Virus record (IMG/VR): IMGVR_UViG_3300035199_000592
Coordinates: 1 to 51,842 of that record
Reading direction: 5' to 3' (one strand)
From: a virus
DNA length: 51,842 bases
The translations under genes were made by a program, and so were the position numbers. The notes beneath the pieces were generated by a model. The model was given only the letters and a program-made list of their open reading frames with translations, did no database searches and had not been told where the DNA came from. Positions 16,193-26,300 of the stretch are shown in pieces (position 1 is the first letter of the stretch; the number at the start of each line of letters is the position of its first letter).

Positions 16193-17563
16193 TTGGCCAC
16201 AAAAGACACCTTTAGCCGTTATGGAAAATCATTTCAAGAGGGCTTAGTTCAGATCATATATGAAGATAGACCCTTCGCCGATCAGATCACGGAAGTTTTA
16301 GACGTGAACTTTTTAGAACTGGAATATCTTCGCATATTTACTAGAAGAATAGTTGGCTATCGCGAGCGATATGGTACACACCCTTCTGCCGAAGCTATGA
16401 TTACTATTTTGCGCACGGATTTAGATTCTGAAGACGATGTAGTAAAGCAGCAGGTCCGCGAATACTTTACCAAAATCACGTCAAGAGAGTTGATGGATGT
16501 TAATTATATAAAAGAGCAGTCGCTAGACTTTTGCAGAAAGCAGAACCTGAAAGAAGCGATGATGAAATCTGTAAACTTGCTTCAATCCTGTTCTTTTGAC
16601 GAAATCTCAAAAACTATTAACGACTCGCTTAAACTGGGATCTGACAATAATTTTGGATACGACTATCTTGCAGATTTTGAAGAAAGGTTTGTCCCCAAAC
16701 ACCGTCTCCCGGTCACCACCGGCTGGAAGGAAATTGACGCGATTTGTGGTGGCGGCTTAGGTAAGAGTGAGCTTGGAGTGGTGATAGCTCCAACCGGCGC
16801 CGGCAAATCCTTTTGCTTGGTGCACCTAGGCGCCCAAGGATTAAAAGAGGGCAAGGTGGTTGTGCACTATACTCTAGAGCTTGGGGACACAATTATTGCC
16901 ACAAGATACGATAGCTGCTTAACAGGATACCCCCTTTCTGATATTATAAATTTCAAGGAAGAGGTCTACGAAGAGATTAAAGACATTGATGGAAAACTCA
17001 TTGTTAAAGAATATCCTACCAAATCTGCATCAACCAATACTATCAAATCCCACCTTACAAAGTTGATCAAGAGAGGCATCAAGCCAGGACTTATCATAGT
17101 AGACTATGCCGACCTTTTAAGACCCGTTGTGGTACGCAAGGAAAAGAGAAACGAATTGGAATCCATATATGAAGAACTCCGCGGGATTTCAACCGAGTTC
17201 TCTTGTCCCATTTGGACCGCCTCGCAGACGAACCGCTCCGGCTTGAACGCAGAGGTGATTACGATGGAACAAATTTCAGAAGCATTTAATAAATGTTTTG
17301 TTGCTGATTTTATATTTTCGGTGTCGCGCACCATTGAAGATAAGCAAAACAATCAAGGCAAAATGTTTATTGCAAAAAACAGAAATGGTCCGGATGGGAT
17401 GATCTATGATCTATTTATGGACCCCGGTACCGCTAAAATAAGAATAATGCCGCCAACTAGTGCTGTGTCGGGCGTCACTCCATTAAACCCGGTAGCGCTA
17501 ACTGCTCCAATGCAGCGGAATCTTCTACAGAACAAGTATGATAAATTTAGAAAAAGGAAATAA
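16193..17563 (+). CDS. Replicative DNA helicase, DnaB/gp41 family
   Basis: Hexameric 5'-3' helicase that leads the replication fork. The 456-residue protein has an N-terminal helical domain (about 1-150) and a RecA-like ATPase domain. That domain has Walker A APTGAGKSF near residue 200, Walker B LIIVDYADLL near 300, and the DnaB-type sensor segment WTASQTNRSG near 342. Length is close to T4 gp41 (475). The start is TTG at 16193, chosen because GGGGGTG lies 5 bases upstream and no ATG or GTG fits better. No separate DnaG-type primase is recognisable in the window. Confidence 0.92.
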   Translation: MATKDTFSRYGKSFQEGLVQIIYEDRPFADQITEVLDVNFLELEYLRIFTRRIVGYRERYGTHPSAEAMITILRTDLDSEDDVVKQQVREYFTKITSRELMDVNYIKEQSLDFCRKQNLKEAMMKSVNLLQSCSFDEISKTINDSLKLGSDNNFGYDYLADFEERFVPKHRLPVTTGWKEIDAICGGGLGKSELGVVIAPTGAGKSFCLVHLGAQGLKEGKVVVHYTLELGDTIIATRYDSCLTGYPLSDIINFKEEVYEEIKDIDGKLIVKEYPTKSASTNTIKSHLTKLIKRGIKPGLIIVDYADLLRPVVVRKEKRNELESIYEELRGISTEFSCPIWTASQTNRSGLNAEVITMEQISEAFNKCFVADFIFSVSRTIEDKQNNQGKMFIAKNRNGPDGMIYDLFMDPGTAKIRIMPPTSAVSGVTPLNPVALTAPMQRNLLQNKYDKFRKRK

Positions 17564-17569
17564 AACATC

Positions 17570-19537
17570 ATGAGAACAATTGAGAACATTCGCAGATTCA
17601 GATTATCCGATACATTTATTGAGAAGTATCGCGACGCCGAAGTCCCATGGGGACCGCTTGGTTATATAACATTCAAACGCACATATTCCCGTCGCCTCAG
17701 CGAATTCGATCCAGAAGCTTCAGGATCAGAGGAATGGTGGCATACGTGCCGCCGAGTTGTGGAAGGAATGTTTAATATGCAGAAGCAGCACGTTTTCCAG
17801 CTTGGGCTAGAGTGGAACGACAGCAAAGCACAAAAAACTGCCAAGGAAGCATACGATAGACTGTTTAATCTGAAATGGACACCGCCCGGTCGAGGATTGT
17901 GGATGATGGGCACCAAATTCGTAGAAGAGAGAACTGCAGCAGGTTTGTTTAACTGTGCCTTCCGGTCTACACGCGACCTAGGTACAAAGGGCGGCTACCT
18001 CTTTGCGTGGATGATGGATGCGCTCATGGTAGGCGTTGGTGTCGGTTTTGACACCGAGGGCGCCGGCACGATCAACATCCAAGAGCCGCAATATACTAAC
18101 GACACTTTAGTTATTGATGACTCTCGAGAAGGCTGGGTAGATTCGGTTCACCTCCTCTTGGATGGATTCTTTTTTGGCGGAAGGGTACCTAAGTTTGACT
18201 ACTCAGACATCCGCGCACTCGGAGCAGAAATCAAAGGCTTCGGCGGGACATCTTCCGGACCCGCACCACTGCTTGAGCTTCATGAGAATTTAAAGGAACT
18301 ATTTTCATCCAAGATAGGAGAACCTATTACGTCAGTCGATATTGTCGATACCGAGAATTTAATTGGCAGGTGTGTTGTATCGGGGAATGTTCGTCGTTCT
18401 GCCGCCTTAGCTATGGGATCCCACCACGATCGTCGCTATCTAGAGATGAAAAATGATCAAGAAAAACTTTATCATCATCGATGGGGATCTAATAATTCCT
18501 TTAACGCACAAGTTGGGATGGATTATACTTGGCATGCTGCACAGTCTCAAAAGAACGGAGAGCCGGGCTACATCTGGCTAGACAATGCGCGCACTCGAGG
18601 AAGATTTAAAGATGGACCGCGATACGATGATATTAATGTAGCCGGATTTAATCCATGCGTGGAACAACAACTTGAAGACGCCGAGCTATGCTGTTTGGTA
18701 GAGACTTACCCGGCAAAGCACGACGACTTGGAAGATTATTTGCGTACGTTAAAGATCGCATATCTCTACGGGAAAACAATTACGCTTTCCAACACACACT
18801 GGCCAGAAACTAACGCAAAGATGCTTAAGAACCGTCGCATCGGATTGTCTCAATCGGGGGTTATCCAGGCATTCAACAAGTTTGGTCGCCGAGAAGTATA
18901 TGAAATGTGCGATAAGGCTTACGAGCACGTTAAACAACTTGACGAAGAATATTCAAACTGGCTCTGTATACCGAAGTCTGTAAGAATGACGTCAATCAAG
19001 CCATCTGGTACGGTGTCACTTCTCAATGGATCAACCCCGGGAATTCATTATCCCGAGGATGAATATTATATTAGGCGCATTAGATTCTCTAAAACTTCAA
19101 ATTTACTTGACAAATTAGGCGCCGCAGGGTATCATATAGAAGATGATGAATACTCTCCGAACACTTCTGTTGTGGAGTTTCCTGTCCACGAGCCATATTT
19201 CTCCAAGGGAAAGAAGGAGGTGTCGATGTGGGAACAACTTGAAACCGCAGCCCAATATCAATATTATTGGGCCGATAACTCAGTGTCTATTACAGTCACT
19301 TTTACGCCAGCGGAAGCGTCTCAAATTAAAACTGCACTTGAACTCTATGAGACGCGCCTTAAGGCGGTCTCGTTTTTGAGATACGAGGAAACAGGATACA
19401 AACAAGCTCCCTATGAGCCTATTAGTAAGAAAGAATATGAGGAAAGAATCTTGAACATTGAACCAATCACACGCATCATTGATGATACCGGTGGCGCGGG
19501 AACAAAGTTCTGTACCAACGACACGTGCACAATATAG
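17570..19537 (+). CDS. Ribonucleoside-triphosphate reductase, class II (adenosylcobalamin-dependent)
   Basis: Makes deoxynucleotides using B12 and needs no second subunit or oxygen. The 655-residue protein follows the monomeric Lactobacillus-type enzyme (about 739), a little shorter. Visible landmarks are Cys129 (LFNCAFRST), the active-site loop NPCVEQ with Cys363 and Glu365, Cys374/375 (LCCLVETYP), and a C-terminal CTNDTC pair (Cys648, Cys653). That pair matches the CxxxxC shuttle reduced by thioredoxin. Also conserved are GNVRRSAALAMG and SIKPSGTVSLLNGSTPGIH. The phage thioredoxin (29543) and glutaredoxin (46924) are natural electron donors. Use of B12 implies a host that makes or imports cobalamin. 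Confidence 0.93.
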   Translation: MRTIENIRRFRLSDTFIEKYRDAEVPWGPLGYITFKRTYSRRLSEFDPEASGSEEWWHTCRRVVEGMFNMQKQHVFQLGLEWNDSKAQKTAKEAYDRLFNLKWTPPGRGLWMMGTKFVEERTAAGLFNCAFRSTRDLGTKGGYLFAWMMDALMVGVGVGFDTEGAGTINIQEPQYTNDTLVIDDSREGWVDSVHLLLDGFFFGGRVPKFDYSDIRALGAEIKGFGGTSSGPAPLLELHENLKELFSSKIGEPITSVDIVDTENLIGRCVVSGNVRRSAALAMGSHHDRRYLEMKNDQEKLYHHRWGSNNSFNAQVGMDYTWHAAQSQKNGEPGYIWLDNARTRGRFKDGPRYDDINVAGFNPCVEQQLEDAELCCLVETYPAKHDDLEDYLRTLKIAYLYGKTITLSNTHWPETNAKMLKNRRIGLSQSGVIQAFNKFGRREVYEMCDKAYEHVKQLDEEYSNWLCIPKSVRMTSIKPSGTVSLLNGSTPGIHYPEDEYYIRRIRFSKTSNLLDKLGAAGYHIEDDEYSPNTSVVEFPVHEPYFSKGKKEVSMWEQLETAAQYQYYWADNSVSITVTFTPAEASQIKTALELYETRLKAVSFLRYEETGYKQAPYEPISKKEYEERILNIEPITRIIDDTGGAGTKFCTNDTCTI

Positions 19538-19545
19538 GAGGAAGA

Positions 19546-19773
19546 GTGAATTTTAATCACCTAATGGAAGCCCGATTTATAAAGAGAAAATGTAAAGCCA
19601 CGAAAAATACATGCTACTACACCCCAGCAGGAAACGTTAGAAGCACCCACGGAGATAATGTTCATATGACCATGGTATGTAAAAATTGTGGTATCCGGGA
19701 AGATGTTTTCTTAAGCAGAGAAGAATATTTTACTCACCAAAAAGTTATACAAAAGGAGATAGGACATGCTTAA
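19546..19773 (+). CDS. Small zinc-ribbon-like protein
   Basis: A 75-residue basic protein. The GTG at 19546 is chosen because AGGAGG lies just upstream, overlapping the end of the reductase gene. Cysteines at KCKATKNTCYY and MVCKNCG, with the second pair as CxxC, suggest a zinc ribbon, with two His in between (THGDNVHM). The 3' end overlaps the next gene by 8 bases. A role with the reductase or in RNA/DNA binding cannot be decided. Confidence 0.55.
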   Translation: MNFNHLMEARFIKRKCKATKNTCYYTPAGNVRSTHGDNVHMTMVCKNCGIREDVFLSREEYFTHQKVIQKEIGHA

Positions 19774-20035
19774 CCCTGTAAATCGGTATATATCTATAAA
19801 CCTACAGCCGGCAAACAGTTCACCAGAATCGCTAATTGTCTTACCTGACGATTATCAGCCCGACCCGGAAAGCTATGTGGAGGTCGAGGCGATAAAGGCT
19901 GCAGAAGACGTGAGATTTGAGGTATCCGGCGGTACAAAATTGATCGTTGATCGTTCGATGATCGAAGAAATAAGCATTGGCGGAACTATTTATAACGTTA
20001 TTTTAGACAATTACGTCGTAGGAATAGTAGAATAA
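19766..20035 (+). CDS. GroES-like co-chaperonin
   Basis: An 89-residue protein of GroES size. The order matches a GroES barrel: N-terminal strand NRYISINLQ, mobile-loop region ending in SLIVLPDDYQP, where GroES has GI.L, then YVEVEAI, and a C-terminal GTIYNVILDNYVVGIVE equivalent to the last barrel strand. T4 gp31 and related phage co-chaperonins diverge similarly. The phage also encodes a full GroEL at 35013, 15 kb away, so the pair is split between two expression blocks. That partner strengthens the assignment. The ribosome site is AAGGAG. Confidence 0.65.
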   Translation: MLNPVNRYISINLQPANSSPESLIVLPDDYQPDPESYVEVEAIKAAEDVRFEVSGGTKLIVDRSMIEEISIGGTIYNVILDNYVVGIVE

Positions 20036-20052
20036 GATGGGGACATCGCAAA

Positions 20053-20985
20053 ATGGACAAACACTTTTACAACGAGGCATCCGCCAAAAAGCTTGGATGG
20101 GCGCCAAGCTGGTTCGGCGAAAAATACTTTGACGACAAGCTCGTAAGAGCGATAAAGAAGTGGCAGAAGGCGCGCACCATCACTTCCGACGGACTATGTG
20201 GTCCCATGACGTTCCGCCGGCTTTGGACCGAGAGACAGGCAGCGATAGATGATCATAAGCCGGCAGACTGTCACTATTCTAATTACATTGTTTACAATGG
20301 GGAATTCCACCCGATAGAGTGGGACAAGTTTGTTCTTTGGTCAGAGAAGGGCGGCTTAGAATCTAAACCTGGGCACTATTATGACTATTCGGGTCGACCC
20401 AAGCGAAAGATTCGCTACTTTGTAAATCACTGGGATGTTTGTTTAAGTTCTACGTCCTGTCAAAACGTGCTAGATAAAAGAGGGATATCGGTTCACTTCC
20501 TCATCGATAACGATGGGACGATCTATCAGACGCTAGATATGCAACATGCTGCATGGCATGCCGGCTCGTCTAGAACTAATAGACCATCTGTCGGTGTTGA
20601 AATATCAAATGCATACTATACGAAGTATCAAGACAGGTACGTTAAAAGTGGCTTTGACCTGCGGCCAATAATAGACGACGCGTGGGTGCACGGCTCGAAG
20701 CTAGATCCATTTATGGGATTTTACCCCGCCCAAATTGAGGCAGCAAAAGCACTATGGAAGGCGATCAACGGCGCCACTGGAATACCCTACGAGACTCCAG
20801 TTAATCAATTTGGTAAAACATCCACCAAGTATGAGCAAGATGTAGCCTATGGAAATTTCACAGGATTTGTTAGTCACTATCACATAAGTAAAGCAAAAAT
20901 AGATTGTGCCGGCTTGGATCTAAAAGTACTTTTGGATGAAGTTAAATACAATATTGATATACTGGATAAGATAAAGAATAGCTAA
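20053..20985 (+). CDS. Endolysin: N-acetylmuramoyl-L-alanine amidase with N-terminal peptidoglycan-binding domain
   Basis: Cleaves the bond between muramic acid and the stem peptide to lyse the host. Residues 20-60 form a peptidoglycan-binding module (KLVRAIKKWQKARTITSDG, then GPMTFRRLW). Residues 118-290 form an amidase_2/PGRP domain. Its zinc ligands fit T7 lysozyme: His126 (VNHWDV), His277 and Cys285 (HISKAKIDC, the same 8-residue spacing). Conserved SVHFLIDNDGTIYQT, AAWHAG and VGVEISN lie between them. No signal peptide is present, so a holin or other export route is needed. The exported metalloprotease gene follows. Confidence 0.92.
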   Translation: MDKHFYNEASAKKLGWAPSWFGEKYFDDKLVRAIKKWQKARTITSDGLCGPMTFRRLWTERQAAIDDHKPADCHYSNYIVYNGEFHPIEWDKFVLWSEKGGLESKPGHYYDYSGRPKRKIRYFVNHWDVCLSSTSCQNVLDKRGISVHFLIDNDGTIYQTLDMQHAAWHAGSSRTNRPSVGVEISNAYYTKYQDRYVKSGFDLRPIIDDAWVHGSKLDPFMGFYPAQIEAAKALWKAINGATGIPYETPVNQFGKTSTKYEQDVAYGNFTGFVSHYHISKAKIDCAGLDLKVLLDEVKYNIDILDKIKNS

Positions 20986-21009
20986 TTGCTCTGCACCTCT
21001 ATTTAGTGC

Positions 21010-21570
21010 ATGGGGCTGGCGTTTTTAATTTCAATGTTGAGCTGTTTCTACGCTTCCGATGAGGAGCCAATGCTAGACATTCCCCCTCCATGGATCCGCG
21101 TCGCCTTCCCGTATGTTGAAAAAGTAGCAGCACTAGGTAAGCCATCCCAGCCACACACCTGGGATAAGATACCCTCTGTGCGTGTCTGTACTGATTCGGG
21201 AGTATCTGTCAATAGAGCTACCCGGGCAATGAAATATTGGGAACTGCATGGATATGCTTTTGCTGGAGTGGTTGGAGATCCTTTTTCGATGTGTATGACG
21301 CCGAAGCATGGAGAGATTATCATAACGCTCCCCGAGGTTGGTTTTGCTGGTAATCACTTAGCGTCGACGAAACTATATACGGACAACAAGACGGGGTATA
21401 TCGTCAAGGCTAAGATTCACATCCTTCCCAAATACGCCAGAAAAGAACGAGTGCTAGAGCATGAGATAGGTCATGCCTTGGGGTGGGAACACTACCGACA
21501 AAGATACCACATTATGTATCCCACGTGGTCCGGCGGCGGATATGATTCTTACGGCATCCGCAAAAGATAG
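21010..21570 (+). CDS. Exported zinc metalloprotease (metzincin-like)
   Basis: A 186-residue protein with a hydrophobic N-terminus (GLAFLISMLSC), either a signal sequence or, with Cys12, a lipoprotein signal of weak fit. The active site is the long metzincin motif HEIGHALGWEH at 151-161 (His151, Glu152, His155, His161). It is followed by IMYP with a Met in the Met-turn position (169). These are the features of M10/M12-type secreted proteases. No Shine-Dalgarno precedes the ATG; instead CTATTTAG lies just upstream. Placement next to the endolysin suggests an envelope or lysis role, or cleavage of surface proteins. Confidence 0.75.
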   Translation: MGLAFLISMLSCFYASDEEPMLDIPPPWIRVAFPYVEKVAALGKPSQPHTWDKIPSVRVCTDSGVSVNRATRAMKYWELHGYAFAGVVGDPFSMCMTPKHGEIIITLPEVGFAGNHLASTKLYTDNKTGYIVKAKIHILPKYARKERVLEHEIGHALGWEHYRQRYHIMYPTWSGGGYDSYGIRKR

Positions 21571-21599
21571 TTGACACCTCGCGTTCACTGGGCTATAAT
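21571..21599 (+). promoter_or_regulatory. Sigma70-like promoter with consensus boxes
   Basis: TTGACA, 17-base spacer, TATAAT, an exact match to the bacterial consensus. It begins immediately after the metalloprotease stop and should drive the 21630-23392 pair. Confidence 0.85.
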
Positions 21600-21629
21600 A
21601 CTTTAAATACAAGCCATGAGAAGAAAAGA

Positions 21630-22517
21630 TTGATTCATGAATATGAAAATGTGGTAGTAGGAAGTTGTTTGAATGCGATGCTCTTCGCCTTTAACAACCG
21701 CTACCCCATTTTTTTTACGCAGCCGCAGCGACCGTTCAGGTTTGATCATTTCGAACCAGAAACAGATTTGGCCTTTCTTAAAGTCTTTTCTGGGCCCGCG
21801 AAAAGTTTAACTACATTTGATGGTGTTAAACTAATAGGGCAGCCGAAGGAGATTCTGTGGGAGAGACTACTTTTTTTACTTTCTTTAGATGGGAAAGTTC
21901 CTCTATCAAATTTATGCGGTCACCTACGATATGATGACAATAAGGTCGTCTGCTCAAATGAGTATTCTAAGATTTTTGAGTTCGAATTTGAGACGTGCTT
22001 CTATTTTGGAGACCCTCGCACCACAGGCTTCACTAGCCAAAAAGTACTTGACGAAGACATATACATGTGTTATGATTATATAGCATTCAATAAAGGTGGG
22101 AAGCATGAAATCGACCATATTCGCACAGGCGATGATTTTGTTAGCGAGATATGGTTTTATCCTTCCGACCGTATTGATGGAAATACTCCTGTTAGAGATG
22201 CTTGTGCGGTATCAACATTAACAGGTGAACAATTATTAAACTTTGACTACTCCGAAACAATGGCACGATTTAAAGTGGTGCATGAAATGGAGCAGCGAGG
22301 AATGAGAGGACAATTTGCAGGTGGATACACAACAGCCGGAAACCCAAAACATTACAAATTTAGAACAACTAGCATACGACGCGAAACGCGCAGCAACACG
22401 AGTAAACCCTCGACACCGAGCGAGAGTATTAAAATTGCGGCGCCTGACGAGCAGGGTTTGCTGGAGACTTTACCGTCAGCTAGCTTGGCCTACCATAGAT
22501 TTTTAAAACACCCATGA
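21630..22517 (+). CDS. Conserved phage protein of unknown function
   Basis: A 295-residue protein beginning at TTG with a weak GAGAAG ribosome site. The true start may differ, because an ATG at 21615 opens only a five-codon frame. Residues 6-30 (ENVVVGSCLNAMLFAFNN) look like a nucleotide-binding beta-alpha-beta entry with a GxxxxA turn, reminiscent of FAD/NAD-binding proteins, but no full motif follows. The C-terminal 60 residues are Ser/Thr/Arg-rich and probably disordered. It overlaps the next gene by ATGA, so the two are translated together. I recall similar proteins in marine T4-related phages, without a known function. Confidence 0.5.
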   Translation: MIHEYENVVVGSCLNAMLFAFNNRYPIFFTQPQRPFRFDHFEPETDLAFLKVFSGPAKSLTTFDGVKLIGQPKEILWERLLFLLSLDGKVPLSNLCGHLRYDDNKVVCSNEYSKIFEFEFETCFYFGDPRTTGFTSQKVLDEDIYMCYDYIAFNKGGKHEIDHIRTGDDFVSEIWFYPSDRIDGNTPVRDACAVSTLTGEQLLNFDYSETMARFKVVHEMEQRGMRGQFAGGYTTAGNPKHYKFRTTSIRRETRSNTSKPSTPSESIKIAAPDEQGLLETLPSASLAYHRFLKHP

Positions 22518-23392
22518 GTCGAATTCACCTAGCCGGCATTATTCCTGTCGCCAATATAAAGTCGGATTTTAACTTGATGACCCCGGAAGTGCTGCTTCCA
22601 ATAAGCGCCGGCTTTACGGCGATTCAAAAATCAGTTTTTGAATGTGCCATGGCAGGCTGTAACACTATTTGGATTGTAGCTAACGACGATTTGGCGCCTC
22701 TAATTAGAAAGATAGTTGGTGAATGGACATACGATCCGGTTTATTATTCAAAAATGGTCGGCTTTAGTTCGGAACAACGCAAAGAAGTGCCTATTTATTA
22801 TGTACCGGTTCACCCAAAAGACCGCGATCGTCGCGATTCCTATGGTTGGTCAGTATTATATGGAGCATATTCTGCTTGGAAAGTAGCATACAAAATATCA
22901 CAATGGGTAACGCCCGATAAGTACTATGTATCCTTCCCCTTGGCAGTCTATGACATATACGGTATCCGTGATTATAGGAAACTAATTAATCATAAGGAAG
23001 ACAACTTTTTTTTAAGCTATGATGACGAGACTGTCAAAAACAACAAACCACTAGCATTCACATTCACAGGAGAAGATTTTAAGAAATGCCGACGACACAT
23101 AAACAAAATAACAACAAGGGAATATTTACCCCCTTTACCAGACCAGCAATACCCCACCAAGAAACGACCCCTATCCGAGAGGTGGAGCGCACGCCAATTC
23201 GAGTTCCAACAGATATTCGAGAAAGTGAACGAGTCGACCGCGCACATACATCCTATTGACTGGTACTATGACATCTCCACGTGGGCTGGATACTCTGATT
23301 TTCATGCGTCAGATTTTTCTATAGAAACTCCCCCTGAGCACTTGACAAAGCCTCGCAAACACGTTAAAATACCATATGATTCGGAGGGATAA
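22514..23392 (+). CDS. Putative GT-A fold / nucleotidyltransferase-like protein
   Basis: A 292-residue protein whose first 70 residues follow the start of NDP-sugar pyrophosphorylases. AGIIPVANIKSDF sits in place of the glycine-rich loop. PEVLLPISAG follows, where those enzymes have K-P-L-L-P-V, then a helix and AGCNTIWIVANDD. The glycine-rich GxGTR loop is not preserved, so nucleotide transfer is uncertain. Later sequence (SYGWSVLYGAYSAWKVAYK) is consistent with the family's core. It could modify sugars or simply bind nucleotides. The promoter for dnaE lies within its 3' end. Confidence 0.45.
   Translation: MSRIHLAGIIPVANIKSDFNLMTPEVLLPISAGFTAIQKSVFECAMAGCNTIWIVANDDLAPLIRKIVGEWTYDPVYYSKMVGFSSEQRKEVPIYYVPVHPKDRDRRDSYGWSVLYGAYSAWKVAYKISQWVTPDKYYVSFPLAVYDIYGIRDYRKLINHKEDNFFLSYDDETVKNNKPLAFTFTGEDFKKCRRHINKITTREYLPPLPDQQYPTKKRPLSERWSARQFEFQQIFEKVNESTAHIHPIDWYYDISTWAGYSDFHASDFSIETPPEHLTKPRKHVKIPYDSEG
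23342..23370 (+). promoter_or_regulatory. Sigma70-like promoter upstream of the DNA polymerase III gene
   Basis: TTGACA, 17-base spacer, TAAAAT, inside the last codons of the preceding gene. The predicted start is about 15 bases before the GTG of dnaE, which has a GGAGGGAT ribosome site. Confidence 0.7.
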
Positions 23393-26300
23393 GTGAATCG
23401 TATAAATTCAAAAATTAAGTTCGTTGGACTCCACGCACACTCGGTTGCGGGTTCCATCTTTGATGCCATCGGGTATCCACAAGCACACATGGACTTCGCG
23501 TATGAAAACGGTGGAGACGCTTTGGCGCTCACCGATCACGGAAACATGAATGGCTTAGCCTATCAGGTGCTTCATGCTAAAAAGATGAAAGAGCAAGGAA
23601 AGGAGTTCAAGCCTATCTTTGGCTGCGAAGCATACTTCACTCCATCCATTGCTGAGTGGCATGACGCATACAATCAAGCCATGGAAGATAAGAAGAAGGC
23701 TCGCTCAATCAAGAAGGATGAGCAGTCAGGCGCGACCGTCGAGGATGAGGGCGATAGCAAGAAGATTCAAGGGATCCTCAAGCGCCGGCGCCACCTTGTT
23801 TTACTAGCTCAAAACCAGACAGGACTAAACAACTTGTTCAAGCTTGTCTCAGAATCTTACAAGGCTGAAAACTTCTATCGGTATCCACGGATTGACTACG
23901 CGCTCCTGAAGAAGTACAATGAAGGTATCATAGCCTCCTCAGCATGCTTAGGCGGTGTTTACGCTGGCAACTACTGGGAGCACCGGGAGGAAGGCGATGA
24001 AGCCGTCCTAGAGGCAATGAGGGAGTCTACGCGGCAAATGGTTGATATCTTTGGAGATCGCTGGTATGCCGAGATTCAATGGAATAATATTAAAGAGCAG
24101 CACGAACTGAATCAATACGTCATTCAGGTTGCCAAAGAGTTTGGCGTTGGACTGGTGACGACAGCCGACAGCCATTACCCCAACCCTGACGCTTGGAAGG
24201 ACAGAGAGCTTTACAAGCGTCTTGGTTGGCTTGGCAAGGGGCGCCCGTCTTGGGCAGAGGAAGAGTCACAACTCCCCGCAGGCGTTGAAGAAATTGGTTA
24301 CGAGTTGTATCCAAAGAACGGCGATCAAATGTGGGAGAGCTATAAGCAATACTCCGACGAACAGGGTTTTGAATACGACGATGACTTGGTCATGCAGAGT
24401 ATTGAAGAGACACACCGGATTGCGTTCGATCGCATCGAATCGTTCTTGCCAGACAACACCGTGCGCTTGCCAGAGTTTGTGGTGCCGGCAGGCTTCACGG
24501 CGACACAAGCGCTTGTTAATTTTGCATTAGAAGGCTTGAAGGGTCGCGGCTTCCACAAGAATAAAGAATACACCGATCGTCTACGTCGAGAACTAGAAGT
24601 GATTGATGAACGCGGCTTCTCGAAATACTTCCTAACGATGAAGTCGATCGTCGACGTCGCGACAGATATGATGCTAGCGGGACCCGGCCGCGGCTCTGCT
24701 GCTGGTTCCCTAGTTGCGTACGCATTGGGAATCACGCAAGTCGATCCAATTAGGCATGGACTTCTGTTCTCTCGCTTCTTGCGCTCAGACGCGACGGATT
24801 ATCCGGATATTGATTATGATGTGTCAGATAGTATGGCACTCAAGGAGAAGCTGGTTGACATGTGGGGCGCCGACTGCGTTGCTCCGATTTCCAACTGGAA
24901 CACGCTGCAGCTCAAAAGTTTAATTAAGGACATCTCCAAACTTTATAACATCCCCTTCACAGAGGTCAACACAGTAACCTCTATCATGATGAGAGAAGCT
25001 CTACCAGAAGCCAAGAAGAAGCATGGCATTAAGTCTGGCATCTATGCTCCCACATGGGAGGAGGTCATGGAGTTCTCGCCGTCGCTTCGTAAGTATCTGG
25101 CGATGCATCCTGCAGTCAAGACACATGTGGAAGGCTTGGTTGGACAGGTTCGCTCTTGCTCCCGCCATGCCGGCGGTGTTGTTATTGCAGAGGATCTTGA
25201 TAAGAATATGCCTTTGATTAACTCGGGCGGTGTGCGACAAGCACCATGGGCAGAGGGACAGAACGTCCGACACCTTGAACCAATGGGATTCATTAAGTTC
25301 GATTTGCTTGGCTTGTCCACGCTCAAGATGATGGAGGGGTGCATCGAGCACATCCTTCGACGCCACTACAACTTTGAGAATCCAACGTTTGCGGATGTGT
25401 TAAACTATTACAACGAACACTTGCACCCAGACGTGATCGACATGGATAACCAAGAGGTGTATGAAAACATTTTCCACGCAGGTAAGTGGGCTGGAGTCTT
25501 TCAATTCACAGAGTCAGGCGCTCAGAAGTTTTGTGTCCGCGCAAAGCCCAGAAACATTATTGATGTGTCGGCTATTACTTCCATCTATCGCCCCGGTCCG
25601 CTAGCAGCGAACGTCCACGATGAGTATGTGGAAGCCAAAGAGAGTCCCCACTATATCAAGTACTTGAATGATGACGCTCACGATATCACACAAGAGACAT
25701 TTGGTTTCTTGATCTTCCAAGAGCAGATTGCTTTGCTGGCTCACAAGCTTGGCGGTCTGACGCTCGATGAAGGTAACATGCTCCGCAAGGTGCTGACCAA
25801 GAAGGGAACAGGCAAGGGCTCCGTGAAGGGTAGACTACACGATAAGTTTATCAAAGGCTGCGCAGCAAACAAGATCTCACGAGACGAGGCACAATCCCTC
25901 TGGGACAAGTTTGAATTCTTCTCTGGCTATGGTTTTAATAAGTCACATGCAGTGTCCTACAGCATCATTTCATTCCAATGTGCATGGCTGTGGAACTATT
26001 ACCCTGCAGAGTGGATGGCAGCGTTCTTGGACAAGGAGCCTGAGAGTCGCAAGGAGAAAGCGATCAATATTGCCAAGCAGTACGGCTTTGATATAGAACC
26101 ACTTGATGTCAACAAGTCTGGCACCGTGTGGGAGATTAGCGAAGATGGGAAGACGCTTATCCAGCCGCTCACATCCATCAAGGGTTTGGGGATGGCTGCT
26201 ATCGAGCAGGTGTTAAACAATCGGCCGTTCATGAACGCAGAAGATTTGCTATTTCGCGAAGGCGTTTCATACAGCAAGCTAAACAAGAAAGCGCTGGATG

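Noticed and set aside
21615-21632. Five-codon frame ATGAGAAGAAAAGATTGA before the gene at 21630
   Set aside because: Too short to support as a gene. It may only affect initiation at the TTG start that follows.
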